Below, one piece after another: positions 13,501 to 22,679 of a DNA stretch of 64,000 nucleotides; position 1 is the first letter of the stretch, and each line of letters starts with the position of its first letter. The notes beneath the pieces were generated by a model, which did no database searches, was not told where the DNA came from, and worked only from the letters and a program-made list of their open reading frames with translations. Source of the DNA: Diphasiastrum complanatum (taxonomy: Eukaryota; Streptophyta; Lycopodiopsida; Lycopodiales; Lycopodiaceae). The DNA is taken from positions 76,836,471-76,900,470 of the forward strand of contig CM055095.1 of NCBI GenBank assembly GCA_029204225.1. The letters run 5' to 3'. A program made the position numbers and the translations under genes.

Positions 13501-16500
13501 CTCTTGGAGGGCGCACTATTTTCCCTCTCAGTTTGGCCCTAGCCACTGGAAGCTTCCTTTTAGGGCTTCCTCTTGGCTATAAGTAGTAGAGTTGCGAACA
13601 CGCAGTGTAGGAGGGTGAGCTGAAATTGAGGCGGATGTAGGGCGCCAGCTATGGTGGAGTGTGGGCGTCCAAGAGAGGTAGTAAACGGCAAAAAAAAATT
13701 TCCGGGGTAGGGTTGCGAACACAGACAGCAGTGTAGGAGGGTGAGCTGTTGCTCCAGTTGTTACTACACCAGATGCTGTTCCAGTTGATCCTCCAGGGCT
13801 TGCTGTTACTTGATCCAGTCCTTTATGGCAGTTGGGTCTTATTTTTGTGTCGGGGAGAGTTATGGACTCGGCTCATTACATTCGCCATGTCCATTTACAT
13901 TTACTTTACTTTATGCATAGGCAGGCTTTGGGCCCTTTTTTATTCATTATTTGACATTTAGACTATATGGTTGGCCTTGGGCCCTATTATTGACATTTAG
14001 ACCATATTATTGGCCTTGGGCCCTATGATTCACTCTATTGGTTATTTGGTCATATTACTGAGAGTGGGGGCCCTCTTGGAGGGCGCACTATTTTCCCTCT
14101 CAGTTTGGCCCTAGCCACTGGAAGCTTCCTTTTAGGGCTTCCTCTTGGCTATAAGTAGTAGAGTTGCGAACACGCAGTGTAGGAGGGTGAGCTGAAATTG
14201 AGGCGGATGTAGGGCGCCAGCTATGGTGGAGTGTGGGCGTCCAAGAGAGGTAGTAAACGGCAAAAAAAAATTTCCGGGGTAGGGTTGCGAACACAGACAG
14301 CAGTGTAGGAGGGTGAGCTGTTGCTCCAGTTGTTACTACACCAGATGCTGTTCCAGTTGATCCTCCAGGGCTTGCTGTTACTTGATCCAGTCCTTTATGG
14401 CAGTTGGGTCTTATTTTTGTGTCGGGGAGAGTTATGGACTCGGCTCATTACATTCGCCATGTCCATTTACATTTACTTTACTTTATGCATAGGCAGGCTT
14501 TGGGCCCTTTTTTATTCATTATTTGACATTTAGACTATATGGTTGGCCTTGGGCCCTATTATTGACATTTAGACCATATTATTGGCCTTGGGCCCTATGA
14601 TTCACTATATTGGTTATTTGGTCATATTACTGAGAGTGGGGGCCCTCTTGGAGGGCGCACTATTTTCCCTCTCAGTTTGGCCCTAGCCACTGGAAGCTTC
14701 CTTTTAGGGCTTCCTCTTGGCTATAAGTAGGGATTCTGTGTCATTTGTTACTTGATTTATGATATGATCTCCTTCTTTAGTCTCTTTAAGCTTTCTCTCT
14801 CCTGCTTTCTAGGGTTAAGTCTTGCTTATGTGATGCTTTCATAGACTAAATCTAGATCAGCCGTGGCTACGTTCATAACTGGCTCACCATAGGTCGGAGG
14901 CTCAGTCCTTGACTTCCTAACTTGCTCCGGGACTTTAGGGTGTGTCACCCCTTAGAGTCTGATGTGGCACATTGGGTGCACCCGAGTCAGCTTTACAACA
15001 TTAGTGGTAGGTAATGTGGATGGTGACTATGTATCCCATGGTATTGTCCTAGTCTTCCGCTTGTCTCCAATTTCACCCTCTTGTGGTTGGCCAAATTGAG
15101 GTCTCGAACTACCATGTTCAGGTTCCTACTGTTGCACTTGCTCTTGAGGCTCGCATGCTTTAGACTAGGCTCCTCATCCATGGAATCAATCAAGGGTAGG
15201 AACTCGCTAGTTCCTTCTTTTTCACTCTTGTACTTTGGGTGAATGGTCTTTGTCAAAGATGATGTCTTGACTTAGGATCTTCTTTCTGTTCTCAAGATCG
15301 TACAACACATAGACCTTCTTGCCTTCGCTATTCCCAAGGAAAGATACACTTCATAGATTTTGCATCAAGTTTCTTTCAAGAGTCCTTAGGTATGTGTGCT
15401 TATGCTGTGTACCCAAATACTTGAAAGTTGTTTGCCCACTTTGGGCTTGTTGCCACTATATGCTTCTTTAGATGGGATGCCTTCAACCACTTTGGGAGCT
15501 TCTATTTAATAGAAAAGCAGCAGTTATTGCTGCTTTTTCCCAAAAGGAATTCGACAACCCTTTTGTCTTGAGCATGATCCTTGCACACTCAACTATAGAC
15601 TTGTTTTTCTGACCATGCCATTCTGCTACGGTGTATGTGAGCAGCAAATCGTCTCTTTATTCCACATGCATTGCAAAGATATTTAAACTCATCAAAAATG
15701 TATTCATCACCTACATTTTGACCTAAGAGTCTTTATCTTCTCTCCTATGTGATTGTCCACAAAAGCTTTCCACTGTTTGAAGTATTTAAATGCTTCATAT
15801 CTTTGTCTAAGAAAATAGATGCAGACCTTCCGTGAGAAATTATATGAAGGTCATGAAGTAGTAGGCCCCCCTTGCTGATCTGGTTTGCATGGGACTGCAC
15901 AAATATGAATGCACAAGCTCAAGAATGCCCTTGGCCTTGGTAGCCTTTCCTTTTGGAAATCTTTTCCTTTGATGATTCTATAGTGCACATGCATCTGAAG
16001 AAGACTTAATGCTAGCAAGGTCTACTAACGTATCGTGCTTGTTCAATACTTGTTAACTTTGATAGCTTAAATGGCCATACTTTTTGTGCCAAAGCTTGTC
16101 ATGTTTATAAGCTTTTGATGACAGGGCCTCTTGTCTAGGAATGGTTGTGTAAAGCTTGTAAAGACCCCCTTCTTGCATTCCCTTGGCTACCACCTTGAAG
16201 CTTTGATCTTTGTCTTTCATTAAACAGGTAGTATCGTCAAACTCCACCAACATGTTCTATTTGGTAATGGCACCAACATATAACAAGTATTGGCAAATCC
16301 TGGTACATGCAACACACTCTTGATTATCTTCACCTCTAGTAATGATAACTTTGTTGAAACTGTGCCTTTACCCCTCACCTCATCTGTAGAGTTGTCTCCA
16401 AGGCAAGCTTGCTGACCATCACTTGTCTCCGCATAGGTGTTGAACCAACGCCTATGAGGTGTCATGTGCTTCGAGGTACCATCCACCAAACATGGATTCT

Positions 16501-18939
16501 GATGACATGATTGCTGTGAATAGATCAAGTCCACCAGATTGCTCTTCTTTTGCAACTTTATTAAGAAAGTGACCTTGCTAGTTCTTGCCCTTCTTTTGAT
16601 CACTTTGCTTATTTCCGCATTCAAAAGCAAAATGCCCATACTTACCACAATAGTTCCAGTTGCCGTTCCTCTTGGGTGTAGATGACGAATTGGTTCTTGT
16701 CTCCTCTCCAATCTGTTACTTAAACACTTGCTACTCCAAGTTTTGCTTTGAGTTTTGGATTATTTTTGTTTTCAGAAAGATTCTTCCTTCTCATGTCTTC
16801 CTATAAAAGAAGACTATGGCCCTTATAGCACAAGCACTAGATCCACTTGGAACAGAAAATAAAACCCCTATAGAAAATGTGCTTTCGTGTAAGCTCCTCC
16901 AAAAAGCTTTTTCAAAACCTAGCCAAAACTAGAAAGTTTTAGGATCATAACACTCCCTTTGCCAATAGCTCTCAATGCAAGAATCAACCTGATTTGAGTC
17001 CTATAGATCAAAAGCGTCCTCCTACAAGATTGAGGTGCTTGTGGAAGATGAGAATCTTCTCAAAAATTTAAGCATTTGGCCTGTTAGATCTGCAGAATCT
17101 CCTGCTTCCTACGAAAGACATGTTACAATCAGTAGTTGCGAGTTTGTTGTAGCACAAAAGAAATGTGGAAATGCAACAAACTTGAGTCAAAAAGTACAAG
17201 ATACTGGAGAGTGATACCTGTGAGCGTCCAAGCCCGCCCTTTGAATCCCCTCACCGATGCGGTCCATGAACTCGTAAATGAGACCGAGAGTGCACCTCTC
17301 ATGGTCTACCAGGCACAACACAGAAAATGGGTCGCAGGACCTCCACAAGCTCCGTTGCCCATGGCCAAAACTCCTCTCCAAACACGGTGGTCTGGAAGTG
17401 CACCGCATCTGCACTGATACCCCTGAAGTCCTGAAAGCCATCACTATCCGCCATCCTCCGTAAATGGTCTCGTACTGCTAGTAGTCGCTCCAAAACCAAG
17501 TAGTAGTAGGCAAAGCAGGTGGGTGCTGGCTTCTTCAGGTCCAGCAAAACCTTGAACTGACAGTTGCATAACATTCATCCACTCAAACTGCCTTATTACT
17601 CTCATACAAGTCATATTTTTTCTATCTCGAGCTATGTTTTGTGTCCTGTCGGCTTTGCTGCACTTGATGTACCTTCTCACTGGTGCAGGGTGGACAGTTA
17701 CAGAACCTTCATCCACTCAAACTGCCTTATTACTCTCATACATGTCATATTTTTTCTATCTCGAGCTATGTCTTGTGTCCTGTCGGCTTTGCTGCACTCG
17801 ATGTACCTTCTCACTGGTGCAGGGTGGACAGTTGCTACATCTTGATAAGCTCACTGTCTAGAAAATGATAACCTTTCAGGGCCTTTAGTGATAGGAAACA
17901 CGTTGGTACCTGTTGGATCCTTTCATTGTCATAACATGTGTTTGCTTGAATCCGTTGTTGCTGTCATACAAGAAATACTTACAACAAAAGAAAAAGAATG
18001 TTTATTGGTCTTGTGCTTAAATGTTGTTACCTGATGTTAAGGATTCACTTGTCTCTATTTTGGAGAATTTCAGGTGGAAAGTTTGTACTCTCTGGTCCAG
18101 TGGCTTTTCTTAGCCTTGAAAGCTGAGAGTTGTTTCAATGCTTGCACTCTTGAAAAGTTACAAGCTTTCCCTGTGGATTGTTGAGATTTTCTGGGCCATT
18201 CACTATTGCAACAGTCTCTGAAATTTAACGATTGCTAAGACAGTTTTTCTTTCTCGATAATGTGCACAATTCTTTTAAAGTTTGATATTGCTTGAAATAT
18301 GTCTGGCTTCAAGAAGATGCTATTGATAGATATTGCTGTAGTTGAAATGAGTGCTCACTATCATTTGGTTGCAGCCTTCTGAGAAGAAAGAAAGGCTTTT
18401 GGTTGAAACAGAAGATGGACAATGTAGAAGGGTCGATGAAACACAGGAAAGGCAAGCATCTCCTCATTCATTGCAGGTTCTTTCTTCCTCATGCAACATA
18501 CAGTTTCAATGCATCGTGCAGATAAAATGTTTTCTTTTCTGGTGTAAATGGTGTCCTTGTCTAGGCAATGACAAGTTTATTCTGGTATCATTTGAGTTTA
18601 CATGGTGCAACAGAGCTCAATTTTAAAATTCTTGAATGTCTAATTTCAGGTGCTATCAAGTGGATTTTTTTTAAATCATCTCTTTGGCCTCGCTCAATGT
18701 ATAAATAAGGTTTACTAATCAAAGTTTGTTTACAGCCATATGCTTTGGACAAAGCCCCGCCACCCATAAAAACACGGAGAGATACAGGACCACGTGAATC
18801 TTCACCACCGGATCTTTCTCCACCACCATCTCCAAAAAGGATGCGGGAGTTGGCACGAAAGGAGGACAATAACAGTCTCGCCTTTGGAAATATTTTACCC
18901 AGCAAGCTATCCGAGTTGAAGAGCCATCTGTCAAGTTGA
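3262..18939 (+). CDS. Four-exon plant gene, about 165-aa protein of unknown function, with a 14.6-kb intron
   Basis: Four exons join in frame: 3262-3346, 3686-3792, 18375-18476 and 18736-18939 (stop TGA). All introns have GT-AG ends: donors gtagtc, gtaaga and gttctt; acceptors ctgttcag, ggttgcag and tttacag. Exons 1+2 total exactly 64 codons, so introns 2 and 3 are both phase 0. The product is hydrophilic, rich in Glu, Arg, Ser and Pro, and probably disordered; the C-terminus has SPPPSPKR followed by a leucine-spaced tail. There is no signal peptide or membrane segment. I do not recognise the family. Intron 2 (3793-18374) is filled with transposon remnants. The N-terminus is uncertain, because an upstream coding exon could splice near 3262. 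A 3' UTR may extend through about 19490. Confidence 0.6.
3686..3792 (+). CDS. Exon 2 of the unknown four-exon gene
   Basis: It follows the acceptor ttattctgttcag and completes the split codon to read EHVNREEVGDGKNAE and then RSPARIEIEPSESLST, with no stop, to a strong donor gtaaga at 3793. It is the last exon before the giant intron. Confidence 0.6.
4700..7280 (-). mobile_element. Degenerate Ty1/Copia retrotransposon (gag to RNase H)
   Basis: On the minus strand the Copia order is visible from right to left. A gag tail lies near 7160-6970. A CCHC zinc knuckle (CFYCHKPGHWDKDC) sits near 6860-6770. Next come a protease-downstream piece (6521-6336), an integrase end (TPYEAFTGDKPKV, 6424-6242) and a reverse transcriptase in an open 193-codon stretch (5561-4980) with QMDVKSAFLNGTLDEEIYM and YGLKQSPRACY. 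RNase H-side sequence (SLIYLTTTRPETCYV) follows at 5053-4844. The catalytic box reads YVNDLIIAS instead of YVDD. Several frameshifts and a gap near 5600-6200 show it is dead. No LTRs were found. It lies inside intron 2 of the 3262-18939 gene. Confidence 0.85.
7536..7571. repeat. (CT)n microsatellite
   Basis: A pure CT run of about 36 bases. Confidence 0.95.
7844..8860 (+). mobile_element. LINE-like (non-LTR) reverse transcriptase fragment
   Basis: Plus-strand frames carry the RT core of a non-LTR retrotransposon: FVDFCKAFDSVPRHLL near 8200, a GVKHECLLSPTLFALYIDDL block near 8370-8440 (the usual GVKQGCPLSP is altered), and YADDVVLLSSSAVGL at 8502-8546. A thumb-like stretch follows with NIGKTKVMVFYTN and SYTYLGVLFSG. 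Frame changes between 8203-8475 and 8502 and an in-frame stop show it is non-functional. The phrasing differs from the common plant L1 and RTE types; the clade is unresolved. It lies inside intron 2 of the small gene. Confidence 0.8.
8601..9126. repeat. Tandem duplication of a 263-bp LINE 3' segment
   Basis: 8601-8863 and 8864-9126 are direct, abutting copies of 263 bp. I noted three substitutions (ataaca/acaaca, ggcatc/ggcgtc, gggttt/gggctt). The first changes a glutamine codon CAA in the second copy to TAA in the first. Confidence 0.9.
9119..9301 (-). mobile_element. Ty3/Gypsy integrase fragment
   Basis: The minus-strand translation contains GLLHPFETPTERCKGTSMDF, matching the Gypsy integrase segment that leads into the catalytic core (GLLQPLPIPxxPWxxISMDF in typical elements). 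Only about 60 codons remain; it abuts the duplicated LINE segment. Confidence 0.6.
9302..9799. other. Intronic sequence, probably part of a Copia LTR
   Basis: On the minus strand a polypurine-like AAGAGGGAG (9926-9918) is followed by TGTTGGAGATGG starting at 9917, the usual join of Copia RNase H to a 3' LTR. The LTR therefore runs leftwards through this stretch. Its far end is not certain; TGTAGCGC at 9432 would give TGT...ACA ends. Confidence 0.4.
9800..10195 (-). mobile_element. Copia RNase H C-terminus
   Basis: Minus-strand frames read HYSDASWASCKDDSKSV (near 10190-10140), a Copia RNase H signature, and later MLTKPLDKPLFTQTQK (10015-9960) with SRGSVGDGEL at the LTR junction. The intervening part is out of frame. 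A Gypsy pol fragment joins it at about 10190, so the two families form one fused reading frame. Confidence 0.75.
10085..11956 (-). pseudogene. Gypsy protease-RT reading frame fused to Copia RNase H (623 codons)
   Basis: This long minus-strand frame contains an aspartic protease (ALVDTGSTHSFIS, about residues 207-219) and a Ty3/Gypsy reverse transcriptase (KRLCIDYRALNKLTIRNQYP about 450, SKIDLRSGYHQIRM, VYFDDILVFSK about 553). After residue ~590 it changes to Copia RNase H residues (YSDASWASCKDDSKSV). The first ~180 codons read gag in a shifted frame and are not authentic. The RT palm with its YFDD box is well preserved, but RNase H and integrase are missing, so the element is not autonomous. 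Confidence 0.85.
11481..12545 (-). mobile_element. Ty3/Gypsy gag with CCHC zinc knuckle, frameshifted
   Basis: A likely gag start is MASSPTTPASHFGPLDEQF at 12545, followed by a coiled region (LLNSRLDQMMTGFTTLQTGF) and a proline/glycine-rich stretch. A frameshift follows. Further on, CFRCKSPNHIARDC at about 11620-11570 is a complete CX2CX4HX4C knuckle in a frame different from the downstream protease. Gag is adjacent to and upstream of the protease-RT frame, as expected for Gypsy. Confidence 0.75.
12546..13014 (-). other. Gypsy 5' leader-like sequence
   Basis: The stretch upstream of the gag start has no convincing frame and no clear primer-binding site. It continues without a break into the first 572-bp repeat, so the left part of that repeat is also probably leader. 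Confidence 0.4.
13015..14730. repeat. Tandem triplication, three 572-bp units
   Basis: Units are 13015-13586, 13587-14158 and 14159-14730, each starting tagagttgcgaacacgc and ending cttggctataag(tag). I saw only one difference (cactatatt versus cactctatt in the middle unit). The left ~160 bp of each unit continues the Gypsy leader. The right ~410 bp looks like the end of a pol frame (TTPDAVPVDPPGLAVT then stop at 13229) plus an LTR U3 with repeated GGCCTTGGGCCC and a TATA-like ctataagtag. The unit thus spans a junction between two elements and was multiplied after they came together. Confidence 0.95.
14731..15000 (+). mobile_element. LTR R/U5-like segment following the triplication
   Basis: After the third unit the sequence runs on from ctataagtaggg into a CT-rich, leader-like stretch and ends near tttacaaca at about 14998. 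If the unit's right part is U3, this is the only complete R/U5. No primer-binding site is clear after it. Confidence 0.4.
14993..16711 (-). mobile_element. Degenerate Copia retrotransposon (gag knuckle, protease, integrase)
   Basis: On the minus strand a zinc-knuckle remnant (near 16680-16620) precedes a protease with LVDGTSKHMTPHRRWFNTYA (the active-site D-S-G reads D-G-T). VLHVPGFANTCY and the GAG-pre-integrase motif LWHKKYGHLSYQS (16253-16053) come next. An integrase with several stops (ASHLKKHIVATSPKWANNFQ, FLGNSEGKKVYVLYDLENRK) continues to about 15250. No RT is attached. Located in intron 2 of the small gene. Confidence 0.8.
17187..17574 (-). mobile_element. hAT-family transposase fragment
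   Basis: Two overlapping minus-strand frames give a plant hAT/DUF659-type segment: FWPWATELVEVLRPIF, then after a frameshift SVLCLVDHERCTLGLIYEFM and DRIGEGIQRAGLD, matching the family pattern (LVDGDKPxMGYIYEAMDRAKEAI). Only about 110 residues remain and no terminal repeats were found. Confidence 0.6.
17574..17836. repeat. Two tandem copies of a 134-bp unit
   Basis: Copies start ttcatccactcaaactgcc at 17574 and 17708 and end gggtggacagtt. They differ at a few bases. The repeat abuts the hAT remnant and contributes frames that look open only because of the repetition. Confidence 0.9.
17837..18374. other. Intron end without further features
   Basis: AT-rich sequence with ordinary intron composition between the repeat and the exon 3 acceptor. 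I see no coding exon or transposon protein here. Confidence 0.5.
18375..18476 (+). CDS. Exon 3 of the unknown four-exon gene
   Basis: 102 bases (34 codons, phase 0 at both ends) between acceptor ttggttgcag and donor gttctt. It reads PSEKKERLLVETEDG and ends ASPHSLQ. It resumes the frame exactly after the 14.6-kb intron, which is the main argument that the two sides belong to one gene. Confidence 0.6.
18736..18939 (+). CDS. Exon 4 (C-terminal) of the unknown four-exon gene
   Basis: After acceptor gtttacag the frame reads PYALDKAPPPIKTRRD, then a proline-serine block (SSPPDLSPPPSPKR), a short charged segment, and the ending LSELKSHLSS before TGA at 18937-18939. Composition and open frame support coding; splice phase matches exon 3. 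Confidence 0.65.
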   Translation, partial: PYALDKAPPPIKTRRDTGPRESSPPDLSPPPSPKRMRELARKEDNNSLAFGNILPSKLSELKSHLSS

Positions 18940-19490
18940 CCTTTGTCCACTTCTTTTGGAGCTGGCTGAGGTGCTTTATATTCAGCATAAATGAAGATTT
19001 TGTCATTTATATCAATGTTTGCTCTTCACTCTTCTCTTAAGATGAGAATGGCTTATTACCTTTGTAACATGCCATGCTGTCAGATATACTCCGTCTTTGA
19101 GGTAAGTGGAGATAATCTATACTTATTCTAGCAAGGCTTTTTCATTTCAAGTGAAAAAGTGTTCCCAGAAGATACAACATGGAGAAGAAATTATTTGTGT
19201 TTGAACTTGTTGATGGAACAGATATCATTACGTGCAGACATGGTTTGAATTTGTGGATGAGAGCAATGCCCTAAGAGGGCATTTTTCTTCATTCCCGGGA
19301 TGTGGTGCAGTCAGTCTAAGTGTTCCTTCTCCAGCATCATCAACATTTGCCTATAGCTGTTCAAATGAATGTCAATCTGGTATCAGCTGGGAAGAGATCG
19401 GAATTGTATCAAGTTTGTTGAGTAAACTTTGTTTTTCTGAAGTAACTGTCAAATGCTTTGTAACATTGATACGGTTGATATTATGATGGT
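18940..19490 (+). other. Probable 3' UTR of the four-exon gene
   Basis: The stretch after the stop is mixed in composition. From about 19225 it is less AT-rich and includes an open frame of 84 codons (19232-19486) without recognisable domains. It may be 3' UTR, possibly with a further intron. No clear polyadenylation signal was chosen. Confidence 0.3.
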
Positions 19491-21480
19491 TTGTTCACCT
19501 ACGTAACAAACAAGGCGGGAACTAGTTTGGTTTTCCTGGTTATCCAAATTTCAAAACCTGAAATACTTTGATAAACCTTTGCTGAGATCCTTGTAGGTCT
19601 CGTGGTATAAAATTTTTGTGTTTCATATGTCATTCACTCATTCAGGAGCATCTTCACTCGATATCATCTAGACATATTAGTATCAGTTAGCGGAACTTCT
19701 GGATATATATGACAAGTGTTAGTGCCAAGCATATCGACAGATAGATACTTTTGATTGTCTGTGTGAGCTTTTCACTTTGACGGAGGTCTTAACATCTTAC
19801 TTCGAATCTTTATTTTGCTCACTCTCAAATCTGTTATCGCTAGATCTTTATCTATCAAATTTTAAGGTTTGTATTTGATGTATCCAGACAAGTCATTTTT
19901 TGGGTGCGTATGTGGTATTAGCTAGTCTCTCATGGAAATGTTGGCAACTTTCCGTAAGTTTTGTAAGATTTGGTTTCTCCAGTTTGTGTAGACCTTAATA
20001 GCAAACTTATGACCTGGTAGATTCTATGTATTCTCAATGCGTAGAGCTTAAACTGGGCCTGTGATGTCGAGTTCTATACTTGAATTGCTTTGGATGATTC
20101 AATGAAATGTCCAAGTGAAAGCACAAAAGCCTATTACGGAAACACACTTTTTATTTTGGGTTATTGTGTCGATAAAATTTTAAACTAAAAGTACGTGTAG
20201 CTTTCCTTGCCATAGATTTTTTGATCTCTTTACTAGTTCATAATTTTTTTTTTAATGCATTTATTGTTTTAATTTCTTTTTGGTCTTTCCGCGAAAAGCT
20301 TTTGTTTTGATATTTTTCATTTGTCAATAGCTAATTCTTACCCCACATATTTGTTACCTTTTCCATGTTGAAATGTCCTTTTACGGGTAGTTTGCTTTTC
20401 ATGGATGATCACGGGGTTGTAAAAAGAGTTTTTTTCTTTAGGGTTGTGCCATAAGTTATTGATATACTGATAGTGGTCCAAATCTGTTCTGGCTTCTTTA
20501 ACTTTCTTATTTTATTTTGCAACTTTTTTACCAAGAAGTTTTGGCTAAGTACAATTTTTTATTACTTGTTGCCTCCATGGCCTTGAGGGATAGCCTACTT
20601 GTCTCCTTGTTTTTTATTTTATTTGGATAGTGAATATACTAGTTCAACACTTCTTTTTTTCTAGGATGACATTCTTGTTTTGCTAGTAGAATAAGATACG
20701 CAGTTCGAACTAACCCTAACTACCCTATCACAAACCTGTTTTTGGCTGCTTCCTCCTCCCAAGGCTCCTTTGCTAGTCGTGGTGCCCATACTTTGAAGAC
20801 ATTTGTCCAAAATAACATGTTGCACCAATATAAAAATTAAGTGTCTTAGCATTTTTTGATTTTAGAGTTTTATTTCGTGAGATTTGTTTTTGCGAAGAGA
20901 GCTTTTTGCCCTCCCAAAGCTCTCTTTCTACACAAGAATCTTACTCACAATTCATTCATAATCCAAGCCCAAGTTTTTATGTGCTTGGACTACTTTTAGC
21001 TCTTTCATGTGCCAAACACAATCAAATAACAATAGTAATGAAACTAAAGCCGCAATCAAGAGAAGAACAAGACATTCATATTGATATAGTCATAAAATAC
21101 AAATTACAAATAGAGCTCCATGGAATCATCATTAGAATTAAGAGATGAAATCAATACAAAATGGGGATGAAAATTATGTAGATTGGGCACATGAGACCTA
21201 GCAAGCTCTATTTCCAAGGCTTATGTTCACAAAAAAAACATTTCAAAATGATATTTTGGGCCTAACAAAGTTTACATTGGATATTTTAATGCATTGATAT
21301 ATTAAAAGTACATGACACTCATCTTAACCATTTTTGTCTTAAAACTGAAGACGCTTGTTTGATCAACTTGATCGCTTCGGTTAAGTAGTCATGGTTGAGG
21401 ATGTCATGTCCAAAGCTTGTAGATTCAACGTTGTTGAATTGAATCCATTTGTTAGTTTTAGTTTAAGTCCATGTTTAAAA
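19491..21480. other. AT-rich intergenic stretch
   Basis: Both strands were read. There are no conserved motifs, no LTR ends and no long repeats; small frames present have no recognisable content. Confidence 0.5.
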
Positions 21481-21488
21481 TGACGGTC

Positions 21489-22035
21489 TCATGGTCGAAG
21501 GAGAGATTGATAAAGCACGATATTGTTTTTTGGTAACCAATTTGTATGAAATGGACAGAGTGTATCATCACAATATCCTCTTTTGTCTGTTTCTTTGATA
21601 TCATACCAACTTGGATGCTTTATCCAATTTCTTGTTGCATTACATATGGTTTTTTTTTTTGTTATAGTTGGCAATCCATGATGTTTGAATTTGATGAAGA
21701 AAATATTGAAAAACCAACATGAGGAGTGACATAGAATTATAATGAATGGGTTCCTCCATGCTTCCACCTTTGATATCTCTGTAATAGTAACAAACATGAT
21801 TGAAAACAAAATCATGAATGTTAGTTTGTTTACTTTTTTCATATTCCACCTCATGTGAGGTATATGTACCAAAAAACACCATGAATGAGCCTCCATTGCC
21901 ACATTGCCATAAAGGATCACCAATACTTGAAAATCTATGATGTAATGAGTGTAACAATGATGCTATCCCAGCTCCATTTGCATCAACAACTGAGGTCCAA
22001 TCAAAATATGAGGTGCAAATCATGGATCCAATCAT
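21489..22035 (-). mobile_element. Decayed copy of the 3' module of the 25.2-kb element family
   Basis: Minus-strand frames match the C-terminal part of the reading frame at 26504-29917. GDPLWQCGNGGSFMVFFG corresponds to ADILWQDGDGGSFMEFYG there, and AWRNPFIIILCHSSC corresponds to TWRNHFIYILFGSSC. The similarity passes through more than one frame, so this copy has frameshifts. No gag or LTR is attached. It shows the module exists outside the intact element. Confidence 0.65.
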
Positions 22036-22439
22036 GTTTAGAGGTGACTACATGCTTTATTGAGTAGGAGCTTGTGCTACCACTATATGGACGTGGAGTT
22101 TTATTGTACTTGTAGAATTTGAGAGTTATTCAAATTTTTGACTTGCATACTTTTGGTCTATTCTCTCTCTACCCTAGAGTTTGGTTGGTTTCTCTCTCTT
22201 CTCGAGAGCAAGGTGCTTGTTTGGCTCTTCCATAATGAGATTTACTTAGTTTTTTTAAAGATATGCATGAAACTTGCTTGACTTTGAATGATGATTGCCT
22301 TTTGTGTACAAGAGCTCGTGTCTAGATCCAAATTGTGTTAGATAGCTCTTGAAAATCTAAGTAGATGAAGAGTAATTTGGTAGTGTGCAACTTTTCATGC
22401 ATGTAGGTCATGGATGATCTACTCAAGGTTTTCAAAACT
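22036..22439. other. No recognisable feature
   Basis: AT-rich sequence between two transposon fragments. Some CT-rich phrases (tctctctct around 22160-22200) resemble LTR or leader sequence, but no boundary can be placed. Confidence 0.4.
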
Positions 22440-22665
22440 CACTTTTGTTGACAGATGGACCTGCTGGACAGGTGAAGGGACTCGAGACTGGAAAGGAGGT
22501 TTGGACTTGGTTCAAAAAAATCTATGAAGCAAAAAACATCATGAACCGCTTATTACTTAGACGATAGTTGATGAGCACCAAGATGTCCAAGGGAGAGTCC
22601 ACATTTGAACATGTGGAGCGGATAGAGAAACTTGTAGAACAATTGAGTGCTGTAGACGCCCCTAT
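22440..22665 (+). mobile_element. Copia gag (UBN2-type) fragment
   Basis: The plus strand reads EVWTWFKKIYEAKNIMNRLL, a stop, then LMSTKMSKGESTFEHVERIE and KLVEQLSAVDAPM. This is the Copia gag pattern (W..L...YE..N..N...L...L..LKM.EG.S...H). It is truncated on both sides and has one stop. Confidence 0.7.
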
Positions 22666-22679
22666 GCCAATATCGCTCT

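Noticed and set aside
13177-14533. Three identical 70-codon frames that look like a repeated gene
   Set aside because: They are the same stretch of the 572-bp unit (pol end and U3) read in one frame; there is no start context and no conservation beyond the duplication.
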